A program made the position numbers and the translations under genes. From Bacteroidales bacterium (lineage in GTDB: Bacteria > Bacteroidota > Bacteroidia > Bacteroidales > FEN-979), in assembly GCA_030681475.1 (NCBI GenBank), contig JAUXWT010000110.1, forward strand, positions 1-32,137: a stretch of 32,137 nucleotides of DNA, given 5' to 3'. The stretch's first letter is position 1. Every line of letters begins with the position of its first letter. The notes beneath the pieces were generated by a model. That model ran no database searches and was not told the origin of the DNA. It saw only the letters and a program-made list of their open reading frames with translations. Of this stretch, positions 15,633-22,599 are shown piece by piece.

Positions 15633-16595
15633 TTATGTCATCAACCCCCTGCCGGTTTTGCGGATCTTGTTTTCCCCGGTAAGGTCAGAAACCAGTTTAT
15701 CAAGGATCCCGTTGATGAACAGTTTGCTTTTATGTGAACTGAATTGCTTTGAAATCTCAATATATTCGTTCATGGTCACCTTTACGGGGATCTGCGAAAA
15801 ATGTGTCAATTCGGTCAGCGCCATTTTAATCAGTAAAATATCGGTCAATGCGATCCGCTCCAATTCCCAGTTGCGGGTTCGTTCATCAATAAGTTTATCT
15901 GATTCTTCGCTGTTCATGATGGTTTTGCGGAAAAGTTCAAGAATAAACTTCCGGTCATCCTCCGGGTCAACCTCCTGACCCTTGGTAAGTAGCCCTGTTA
16001 AGGAGTCTTGCGCATCAAAGGTCTCAGACATGAGTTTGATCGTTTTGATGACAAATACGGCAGCCACTTCAAAATCGTCTTCCCAGAAGATGTTTTTCTC
16101 CTCAAAATAAAATTGCAAATCCGTAGATTTAGCAATGAATTTCCTGAATAACCTTTCAACGAAATTCTGGTCTTCACGATACGTACCAACATCAGAATGA
16201 AGATACTGGGAAAGCTCCTTGCTCTCTTTCAACTTTTGATAAACTTTCCGCACCAAATCCTGCTCTTCAGTCCAGGAAACTTTATATTTTACAATCTGGT
16301 CATTCAACTGATGGTTTTCCAGTAACTGAAAGATCAGTCGGTTTTCGGATAACTTGTAATTTGGATTGATCTCTTCGGGAGTCGGTAAAAATTTGGTCTT
16401 AGCCTCCTCCATTCTGAACTTGTAGAAATGAATAACCTCAAGAAGGAAGGAAAACTGAAGGTAATACAGCTCATAAACCTTGTCCAGACTGTTCAGGAGA
16501 TTTTTCTCAGCGACGGTAACACGGGATTCCCCGCCCTGAAAAAAAGCATACAATGCCTGAAGTACTTTGATCCGATAGTGTCGTCTTCCCAGCAT
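15633..16595 (-). CDS. nusB: Transcription antitermination protein NusB (long Bacteroidota form)
   Basis: An RNA-binding factor that joins NusE/S10 in antitermination of rRNA operons. The product starts MLGRRHYRIKVLQALYAFFQ; I use that Met at 16595 because it is the conserved NusB start and because a promoter box at 16644-16651 would lie inside any longer form (the frame is open to 16727). The true NusB fold is in the C-terminal third (about 185-310: RKFILELF, LERIALTDILLIKMALTEL, PVKVTMNEYIEISKQFSSHKSKLFINGILDKL). The extended N-terminal half is usual in this phylum. The 320-residue length fits. Confidence 0.92.
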   Translation of the reverse strand: MLGRRHYRIKVLQALYAFFQGGESRVTVAEKNLLNSLDKVYELYYLQFSFLLEVIHFYKFRMEEAKTKFLPTPEEINPNYKLSENRLIFQLLENHQLNDQIVKYKVSWTEEQDLVRKVYQKLKESKELSQYLHSDVGTYREDQNFVERLFRKFIAKSTDLQFYFEEKNIFWEDDFEVAAVFVIKTIKLMSETFDAQDSLTGLLTKGQEVDPEDDRKFILELFRKTIMNSEESDKLIDERTRNWELERIALTDILLIKMALTELTHFSQIPVKVTMNEYIEISKQFSSHKSKLFINGILDKLVSDLTGENKIRKTGRGLMT

Positions 16596-16643
16596 CAGGT
16601 TGTTATGAAAAAGAACATGGTTAATTGTACTTGTAACTGGTTG

Positions 16644-16651
16644 CAAAGCTA
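16644..16651 (-). promoter_or_regulatory. Putative -7 promoter box for nusB
   Basis: The minus strand reads TAGCTTTG, fitting TAnnTTTG, and predicts a start of transcription near 16637, about 40 bases before the chosen ATG at 16595. At the ideal 19-base spacing the -33 position has CTG rather than TTG. Confidence 0.4.
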
Positions 16652-16691
16652 AGGAAATAAGAAATAAAATCAGGTATTCAAAAAATATTTT

Positions 16692-16699
16692 TATTTTTG
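16692..16699 (+). promoter_or_regulatory. Putative -7 promoter box for the DUF3276 gene
   Basis: TATTTTTG fits the -7 consensus and would start transcription near 16706, 41 bases before the ATG at 16747. Together with the nusB box it makes 16644-16699 a divergent promoter region. Confidence 0.4.
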
Positions 16700-16746
16700 C
16701 CTCCGTTGAAGTGAATATATGATGCACAAAATTTATCAGACTGAGG

Positions 16747-17130
16747 ATGGAAGAAATTGAAAATAAGGACAGGGATCGGGAAGAAATTTTTTCACGTGCC
16801 GTTCGTGCTGGAAAACGAACCTATTTTTTTGATGTCAAGGCAACCGTGGGTGAGGAATATTATATAACCATTACGGAGAGCAAGAGACGGTTCAATAATG
16901 AACAGGGAAAGTTCTATTATGAGAAACACAAATTGTTCCTTTATAAGGAGGACTTTGATAAATTCGCCAACGGTTTGAGTGATGTCATTGAATTCATACG
17001 TACCGGTCAGGCGCCTGAGCGGCCGGAAATGATAACGGATACATCGGTTGAAGATGATCCTACCGGGGTAAAAACCACCCCCCGCTCAATTGAATTTGAA
17101 GACCTGTCGCCGGATTCAGAGAGTAACTAA
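16747..17130 (+). CDS. DUF3276 / PUR-alpha-like nucleic-acid-binding protein
   Basis: A 127-residue protein of the DUF3276 family, which adopts the PUR fold known from eukaryotic Pur-alpha and the Borrelia regulator BpuR, proteins that bind purine-rich single-stranded DNA or RNA. The recognisable core is AVRAGKRTYFFDVKATVGEEYYITITESKRR (about residues 18-48) and YEKHKLFLYKEDFDKFANGLSDVIEFI (about 58-85). The last 40 residues are acidic and probably disordered. The regulatory role is inferred from the family. It is transcribed away from nusB and is followed by a 165-base gap before parA. Confidence 0.88.
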   Translation: MEEIENKDRDREEIFSRAVRAGKRTYFFDVKATVGEEYYITITESKRRFNNEQGKFYYEKHKLFLYKEDFDKFANGLSDVIEFIRTGQAPERPEMITDTSVEDDPTGVKTTPRSIEFEDLSPDSESN

Positions 17131-17266
17131 ACCCCGGAATAAGCATTTCTGAATTCACGTTTAACCTGAAGATAAATCCTATCCGGATCTTCTGCCAGCT
17201 CTCCGCCCGGATTGCTGTTTGTTGTTAAAACTTTTCAACATTGTTCAGGGTATCGCTATTTCGGTG

Positions 17267-17274
17267 TAATTTTG
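17267..17274 (+). promoter_or_regulatory. Putative -7 promoter box for parA
   Basis: TAATTTTG fits TAnnTTTG and predicts a transcript starting near 17281, 15 bases before the parA ATG. A TTG lies at 17241-17243, four bases further upstream than the ideal spacing. The rest of the 17131-17295 gap shows nothing else that I can support. Confidence 0.45.
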
Positions 17275-17295
17275 TGAACCAGTATAAAATACCAA

Positions 17296-18099
17296 ATGGG
17301 TAAAGTAATTGCAATAGCAAATCAAAAGGGAGGAGTCGGCAAAACAACCACTGCCATTAACCTTGCGGCAGGACTTGCCGTTCTGGAACATAAAACATTG
17401 ATCATTGATGCCGACCCTCAGGCCAATGCCACATCAGGGGTTGGCTTTGATCCGAGAAATATCAAAACCAGCATCTACGAGTGCATTATTGACGATGTGG
17501 ATCCCCGGAATATTATCCTGAACACCTCAACGCCTTTTCTTGATCTTCTGCCGGCCCATATTGACCTAGTGGGGGCAGAGATTGAGATGATCAACCTTCC
17601 GAACCGGGAAAAAATGATGCGCAAGGTCATTGCCGGAATCAAGGATGATTATGATTTCATAATTATTGATTGTTCTCCGTCATTGGGGTTGATCACAGTC
17701 AATTCACTTACCGCAGCAGATTCAGTCATTATCCCTGTTCAGTGCGAATATTTTGCATTGGAAGGTTTGGGTAAACTGCTGAATACCATTAAAATTGTGC
17801 AATCGAGGTTGAACCCCGCGCTGGATATTGAAGGAATTCTGCTTACGATGTTTGACAACCGGCTTAGCCTTGGAAAACAAGTTGTGGAAGAGGTGAAGGT
17901 TCACTTTCAGCAAATGGTTTTCAGGACCATCATCAACAGGAACACCAAGTTGGGAGAAGCTCCAAGTTTTGGACTTACCATCATGCTGCATGATATCAAC
18001 AGTTCCGGAGCGATCAACTATCTGAACTTGGCCAGGGAGATACTTCAAAATAATGACCTTACGAAACTGACGAACGCAGAAAAAGAGATCAATGTCTGA
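17296..18099 (+). CDS. parA: Chromosome partitioning ATPase ParA (Soj family)
   Basis: A deviant-Walker-A ATPase that binds DNA as an ATP dimer and, with ParB bound at parS, moves replicated origins apart. The motif KGGVGKTTTAINLA (residues 11-24) has the signature lysine, IIDADPQANAT is the A' motif (about 35-45), and IIDCSPSLGLIT the Walker B region. The 267-residue length without an N-terminal DNA-binding extension matches chromosomal Soj-type ParA rather than long plasmid ParA. It overlaps parB by eight bases, so the pair is co-translated. Confidence 0.95.
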   Translation: MGKVIAIANQKGGVGKTTTAINLAAGLAVLEHKTLIIDADPQANATSGVGFDPRNIKTSIYECIIDDVDPRNIILNTSTPFLDLLPAHIDLVGAEIEMINLPNREKMMRKVIAGIKDDYDFIIIDCSPSLGLITVNSLTAADSVIIPVQCEYFALEGLGKLLNTIKIVQSRLNPALDIEGILLTMFDNRLSLGKQVVEEVKVHFQQMVFRTIINRNTKLGEAPSFGLTIMLHDINSSGAINYLNLAREILQNNDLTKLTNAEKEINV

Positions 18100-18982
18100 T
18101 ATGCACGGTAAAAAGAAAGCCTTGGGGAGAGGCCTCAGCGCTTTGCTGGATGATGCGGATTCTGAAAATCCCCAGAGAGATATTTCGGGAGAATATGCGG
18201 CAGAGTATATTATCCAGATCCGTCCGGAACAGATCGAACCTAACCCGTTTCAACCCCGGTCACATTTTGATGAAGCTGAACTGCGCGAGCTGGCAGGGTC
18301 AATACTTGAGCATGGCATTATTCAACCTCTGACCATTCGCAGGATTGGCCACAACAAATACCAGTTGATCTCTGGCGAACGTCGCCTGAAAGCTTCAAAA
18401 CTTGCCGGTTTAACACAAGTTCCTGCATATTTAAGACTCGCCAATGATGAGCAGATGCTCGAGATGTCGCTCGTCGAGAATATTCAACGGGAAGACCTGA
18501 ATCCGCTTGAAATAGCGATCAGTTTTCAACGGTTGCTTGACGAATGCCGTATCAAACAGGATGATTTAAGTAAGAAAGTCGGAAAAGACAGGTCAACGAT
18601 TTCAAACTATATCCGGCTGCTCAAACTTCCTACCGAAATCCAGGTTGCCGTGAGGGATAACCTGATCTCCATGGGCCATGCACGAGCTATTATCAATGTT
18701 CCGGATGAACAATCTCAATTGATGATCCTGAAAAAGATCCTGGAAAAAAAATCCTCCGTCCGCGATGTTGAGGAGATGGTCAGGAACCTTGGAAAGCCTA
18801 AAGTTGGGGGATCCGGCAGCAAAACCCTTCCGGCCAAATATGAAAAAGCAAAATCGAACTTACATAATAAACTCTTGTCAAAAATTGAATTAAAGATAAA
18901 CAAGAAAGGGGCAGGGACAATTATCATTGAATTTAAGTCGTCAGAAGATTTCGACAGGATCATCTCCAAACTTGATTCCTAA
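18092..18982 (+). CDS. parB: Chromosome partitioning protein ParB
   Basis: A CTP-dependent DNA clamp that loads at parS and stimulates ParA. The conserved N-terminus KKALGRGLSALLDD is followed by the CTP-binding region with NPFQPR and SGERRLKASKLAG, then LVENIQREDLNPLEIA. The helix-turn-helix (KQDDLSKKVGKDRSTISNYIRLLKLP) lies near residues 150-175, and a C-terminal dimerisation part ends the 296-residue chain. Starts at 18092 or at the Met three codons later are both possible. No convincing parS copy is visible in this window. parA is upstream with an eight-base overlap, and DUF5683 starts directly after the stop. Confidence 0.95.
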   Translation: MSDMHGKKKALGRGLSALLDDADSENPQRDISGEYAAEYIIQIRPEQIEPNPFQPRSHFDEAELRELAGSILEHGIIQPLTIRRIGHNKYQLISGERRLKASKLAGLTQVPAYLRLANDEQMLEMSLVENIQREDLNPLEIAISFQRLLDECRIKQDDLSKKVGKDRSTISNYIRLLKLPTEIQVAVRDNLISMGHARAIINVPDEQSQLMILKKILEKKSSVRDVEEMVRNLGKPKVGGSGSKTLPAKYEKAKSNLHNKLLSKIELKINKKGAGTIIIEFKSSEDFDRIISKLDS

Positions 18983-19555
18983 ATGAGGGCTTTCCGTCAA
19001 TTTACACTTTTATTCATCATGATATTGGCTCACCCCCCGATGATTTTTTCTCAATCTGATCATACATTGATCGAATTACCCGACTCAATACGTGAAAAAG
19101 AACACTCGCCAACAAAAGCTACCATCATGTCGGCCTGCCTGCCAGGCCTGGGGCAGGTCTATAATAAAAAATACTGGAAAGTACCGGTCATTTATGCCGG
19201 TTTTGGCGTGATGACCTATTTTATCTACACGAATACAGATTATTATCTCAGTTTTAAAAGTGCATATATCGAGTCAATCAATGGAAATAAAAATGGTTCT
19301 TATGGTAACCTGGTACAACGATATACTTCACAGGACTTGCTTTCCGCCCGTGAATATTACCGGAGAAACCTTGAAATAAGCATCTTGCTTACCGCGCTCT
19401 GGTATGCCCTCAACATCCTTGATGCCACAGTGGATGCCCATTTATACACATTTAACATCAGCGAAAACCTGACCATGAAGGTTGAACCGGCCCTGTTGCC
19501 TTCCGGTTTTGGAGACAAACCGGCAGGCGGAGTGAAACTCTGTCTTCGTTTCTGA
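18983..19555 (+). CDS. DUF5683 family membrane protein
   Basis: A 190-residue protein with an N-terminal signal peptide or anchor (RQFTLLFIMILAHPPMIFS) and the DUF5683 hallmark KATIMSACLPGLGQVYNKKYWKVPVIYAGFG (about 44-75), a glycine-rich hydrophobic segment also seen in TM2-like proteins. A second hydrophobic segment is around 130-148 (ISILLTALWYALNILDATVDAHL). The function is unknown. Its ATG follows the parB TAA with no base between, and dapB starts 21 bases later, so it belongs to the par transcript, an order I recall as common in Bacteroidota. Confidence 0.82.
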   Translation: MRAFRQFTLLFIMILAHPPMIFSQSDHTLIELPDSIREKEHSPTKATIMSACLPGLGQVYNKKYWKVPVIYAGFGVMTYFIYTNTDYYLSFKSAYIESINGNKNGSYGNLVQRYTSQDLLSAREYYRRNLEISILLTALWYALNILDATVDAHLYTFNISENLTMKVEPALLPSGFGDKPAGGVKLCLRF

Positions 19556-19576
19556 TAAACCAATGACCAAAACTAT

Positions 19577-20299
19577 ATGAAGATCGCACTGCTTGGATAT
19601 GGCAAAATGGGCCAGGAAATTGAAAAACTGGCGCTGAAAAAGGGCCATGAAATTATACTCGTCTTCGACTGTCTTGAAGATTGGGAAAGTGACGAAAACC
19701 GCCTTTCCGAAGCCGATGTTGCCATTGATTTCTCGACACCTGTCAGCATCTTAGAAAATATATATCATTGTTTTGACGCGAATATTCCGGTGGTGGTTGG
19801 TACTTCCGGATGGCTTGATAATCTGGAAAAAATCCAAAAAGATTGTTTAACCCGAAACCAATGCCTGTTTTTTGCTCCCAATTTCAGTATCGGCGTGAAT
19901 CTCTTCTTTGATTTAAACAAGCGCCTTGCACAGCTCATGTCAAACCGCGAAGAATACGCTGTATCGATCGAAGAGACTCATCACATTCATAAACAGGATG
20001 CACCCAGCGGTACCGCAATCGTTCTTGCCAACGACATCATTCATCATACCGAACATAAGGAAAAGTGGGTGCATGAAGCAGTTGAAAACCCGGGAGAACT
20101 TGGTATCAGATCCCATCGAACCAACAATGTGCCGGGTACACATATCGTAAAGTACGAATCGGAAGACGACTGCATAGAGATCATCCATACTGCAAAAAGC
20201 AGGAGGGGTTTTGCCTTGGGCGCACTCATGGCTGCAGAATGGATCATAGGGAAAAAAGGCTTTTTTGGCATGAAAAACCTCCTCGAAGCGCAAATATAG
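19577..20299 (+). CDS. dapB: 4-hydroxy-tetrahydrodipicolinate reductase
   Basis: NAD(P)H-dependent enzyme of the diaminopimelate branch, supplying lysine and the peptidoglycan cross-linking residue. The Rossmann motif GYGKMGQEIE is at residues 7-16. The family signature EETHHIHKQDAPSGTA, with the catalytic histidine pair and lysine, lies near 135-150. FAPNFSIGVNLFF precedes it, and the HTAKSRRGFALGAL ending is typical. The 240-residue length matches Bacteroidota DapB, shorter than the E. coli enzyme (273). It sits 21 bases after DUF5683 and 61 bases before lepB. Confidence 0.95.
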   Translation: MKIALLGYGKMGQEIEKLALKKGHEIILVFDCLEDWESDENRLSEADVAIDFSTPVSILENIYHCFDANIPVVVGTSGWLDNLEKIQKDCLTRNQCLFFAPNFSIGVNLFFDLNKRLAQLMSNREEYAVSIEETHHIHKQDAPSGTAIVLANDIIHHTEHKEKWVHEAVENPGELGIRSHRTNNVPGTHIVKYESEDDCIEIIHTAKSRRGFALGALMAAEWIIGKKGFFGMKNLLEAQI

Positions 20300-20360
20300 T
20301 TACCCTTGAACAAGAAAATCGCTGAATACACGTTACTGAATTACATCTAAATACTGTGAT

Positions 20361-21875
20361 ATGAATCTATACATGATTGTAACCATTATCTTTTTCATCC
20401 TCTCCATTGCAGGGATGTGGGGAATATTTGAAAAAGCGGGCGAAAAGGGATGGAAAATTCTTATTCCGTTTTATAATTGGTATATCTGGTTACTGATCAT
20501 TAAAAAACCATTGTGGTGGTATATATTCCTGCTTGTTCCCTTTATCAATGTATTCGTCATCCTGCTGATGATCGTTGAAATACTCAAGTGTTTCAGAAAA
20601 CATGGCTTGCTTGACCAGGCGATGGGTGTCCTTTTCCCGTTTGGATATCTCCCCTATCTGGCCTTCTCATCCAGGGAGACATATTCCGACCCCTCCCAAC
20701 AACCTCCGGTACATAAGTCGGCCACCCGTGAATGGGTTGATGCCATTATCTTTGCTGTGATCGCTGCAAGCATCATTCGTATTTTCCTGATAGAAGCATA
20801 TACCATTCCAACATCTTCCATGGAAAAAACACTGCTGGTAGGAGATTACTTGTTTGTAAGCAAGGTAAGCTTCGGACCGAAGGTTCCCAACACTCCCCTG
20901 GCCTTTCCGTTTGTGCATCACACATTACCTCTGAGCGAAACCGCAAAGTCGTACGTTGAATGGATCAAACTGCCTTACTACCGTTTCCCAGGACTGGCCA
21001 GTGTTAAAAATATGGATGTGGTCGTATTTAACTATCCCGATGGCGACACCCTATCTGACAAACTGCAAAGCAACGTAAGCTACTATCAGCTGGTAAGGAG
21101 TTATGGCAGAGACGCCGTTTGGAACAATAAACAATATTTTGGAGATATCATAGCCCGGCCGGTTGATAAACGGGAGAATTTCATTAAGCGGTGCATTGGC
21201 ATTGCCGGAGATACCATCCGGATTATTGACAGAGTTGTGTATATCAATGGCAAACCTGAACAGAATCCTGGCAAACTTCAATACAAATACCAGGTAAAAA
21301 CAGACGGAAACCCGATCAATCAAAAGAATTTTGAAAAACTGGATATTACCGAGAATATCTCAACAGATAATAATGGATTGTATGAGTTGACACTCTCCGG
21401 CGAATCCATTGAAAAACTCAGACAATACAGCAACGTTGTGTCTATCGAACCGATGGTCATTCCCAAGGATATCAGGGATCCGAATATTTTTCCCTTCGAT
21501 ACTGCCTACCCCTGGAATATTGATAATTTTGGCCCGGTGTGGGTACCCAGAAAAGATGTCACCATTCCGATCAATATGACCAATATTAGTCTGTATAAAC
21601 GGATCATCGACGTCTTTGAAGAAAATGAGCTTCAGATTTCTGACGGCAAAATATTCATCAACGGGAAGGAGGCTGCAACCTATACATTTAAAATGAACTA
21701 TTATTGGATGATGGGCGATAACCGTCATAATTCTGCCGATTCAAGGTATTGGGGCTTCGTGCCGGATGACCACGTGGTGGGAAAGGCCGTTTTTGTATGG
21801 CTTTCGCTTGACCCCAATAAATCGCTCTTTGATGGAAAAATCCGTTGGCGCAAATTGCTGCGAATCGTAAAATAA
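20361..21875 (+). CDS. lepB: Signal peptidase I with N-terminal DUF5684-like membrane domain
   Basis: A membrane serine protease that removes signal peptides from exported proteins, which here would include PorQ, LolA and the T9SS cargo. Residues 1-105 form a three-helix membrane domain of the DUF5684 type (EKAGEKGWKILIPFYNWYIW). The peptidase part starts with a helix at about 125-145; catalytic Ser153 is in TIPTSSMEKTLLVGD and Lys276 in FIKRCIGIAGD. The closing signature is MGDNRHNSADSRYWGFV. There is a large insertion (about 180-260 and 300-430) between the conserved boxes, so the protein is 504 residues against 324 in E. coli. Its last codons hold the -33 element of the next gene's promoter. 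Confidence 0.93.
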   Translation: MNLYMIVTIIFFILSIAGMWGIFEKAGEKGWKILIPFYNWYIWLLIIKKPLWWYIFLLVPFINVFVILLMIVEILKCFRKHGLLDQAMGVLFPFGYLPYLAFSSRETYSDPSQQPPVHKSATREWVDAIIFAVIAASIIRIFLIEAYTIPTSSMEKTLLVGDYLFVSKVSFGPKVPNTPLAFPFVHHTLPLSETAKSYVEWIKLPYYRFPGLASVKNMDVVVFNYPDGDTLSDKLQSNVSYYQLVRSYGRDAVWNNKQYFGDIIARPVDKRENFIKRCIGIAGDTIRIIDRVVYINGKPEQNPGKLQYKYQVKTDGNPINQKNFEKLDITENISTDNNGLYELTLSGESIEKLRQYSNVVSIEPMVIPKDIRDPNIFPFDTAYPWNIDNFGPVWVPRKDVTIPINMTNISLYKRIIDVFEENELQISDGKIFINGKEAATYTFKMNYYWMMGDNRHNSADSRYWGFVPDDHVVGKAVFVWLSLDPNKSLFDGKIRWRKLLRIVK

Positions 21876-21884
21876 GTACATTTG
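21855..21884 (+). promoter_or_regulatory. Bacteroidota-type promoter for the DUF4412-like gene
   Basis: TTG (21855-21857), exactly 19 bases, then TACATTTG (21877-21884) is a full match to TTG-N19-TAnnTTTG. Transcription would begin near 21891, 20 bases before the ATG at 21911. The -33 element lies inside the end of lepB. This is the best-spaced promoter in the window. Confidence 0.6.
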
Positions 21885-21910
21885 CCATAAAATATAAAAA
21901 ACTAAAAAAC

Positions 21911-22591
21911 ATGAAAAAAGGTCTTATTATCTGTAGTATTTTAGTGTTTGCGCTCCTCTGCAACTCAAGCAATGCAGTTTCTGGCAAACCCTTTGAAGGT
22001 GTTATTACCTATAAAATCACCTATCCCGACAGTAAATTTTCGGAAAGCCAGATGGCCATGTTTCCAAAAGTACTTACCGTCTCAATTAAGGGTACCAAAT
22101 CCAGAACCGACCTTTCAATGGGCGGTATGAGTACGGTTGAAATAACCGATTACAACGAAAAAACAAGTGTATCGCTGGTAAATATGATGGGTCAGAAATA
22201 TGCCATTAAACAAACCACTGTTGAAATTGAGTCCAAAATGGCTGAGGAAGGAACAACAACTGTTGAATATTCGGAAGAGACAAAGGTTATTGCCGGGTAC
22301 ACATGTAAAAAAGTTGTGGTTACTTCGAATAACGACGGTGTCAAGAATACCTTTGAAGCCTGGTACACGAACGAGATTGGTTCAAAATTAGCCAATTTCA
22401 GTAACCCGCTGTACAAGGATATAGATGGCGCATTGCTCGAATTTTTGATGAAAAACCAGGAAGTTACCATGAAATTCACCGCAACATCCGTTGAAAAAAA
22501 GAGTATTCAGTCAAAAGATTTTGAAATTCCTTCTGATTATACAATTACAACTCAGGATGAACTGAAAAGTAAATTCGGTGGCGGTAATTAA
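21911..22591 (+). CDS. DUF4412-like secreted protein
   Basis: A 226-residue exported protein of unknown role. I take the ATG at 21911 because MKKGLIICSILVFALLCNSS is a good signal peptide and a well-formed promoter places the transcript start near 21891; a longer frame from 21845 would begin upstream of that. The mature part starts FEGVITYKITYPDS, typical of DUF4412-like proteins, with a predicted beta-rich fold and the YTCKKVVVTSNNDG segment in the second half. The C-terminus has no T9SS domain. It is separated by eight bases from ftsK. Confidence 0.7.
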   Translation: MKKGLIICSILVFALLCNSSNAVSGKPFEGVITYKITYPDSKFSESQMAMFPKVLTVSIKGTKSRTDLSMGGMSTVEITDYNEKTSVSLVNMMGQKYAIKQTTVEIESKMAEEGTTTVEYSEETKVIAGYTCKKVVVTSNNDGVKNTFEAWYTNEIGSKLANFSNPLYKDIDGALLEFLMKNQEVTMKFTATSVEKKSIQSKDFEIPSDYTITTQDELKSKFGGGN

Positions 22592-22599
22592 AATTTACA

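Noticed and set aside
17131-18982. Chromosome replication origin near recF and parAB
   Set aside because: No dnaA or dnaN, no cluster of DnaA boxes and no AT-rich unwinding element is visible; recF and parAB are often far from the origin in this phylum.
21768-21785. CACGTG palindrome within lepB as a parS site
   Set aside because: Only the central CCACGTGG matches a parS-like core; the flanks do not extend the palindrome, and the sequence encodes the conserved lepB C-terminal region. A second CACGTG near 16793 is even weaker.
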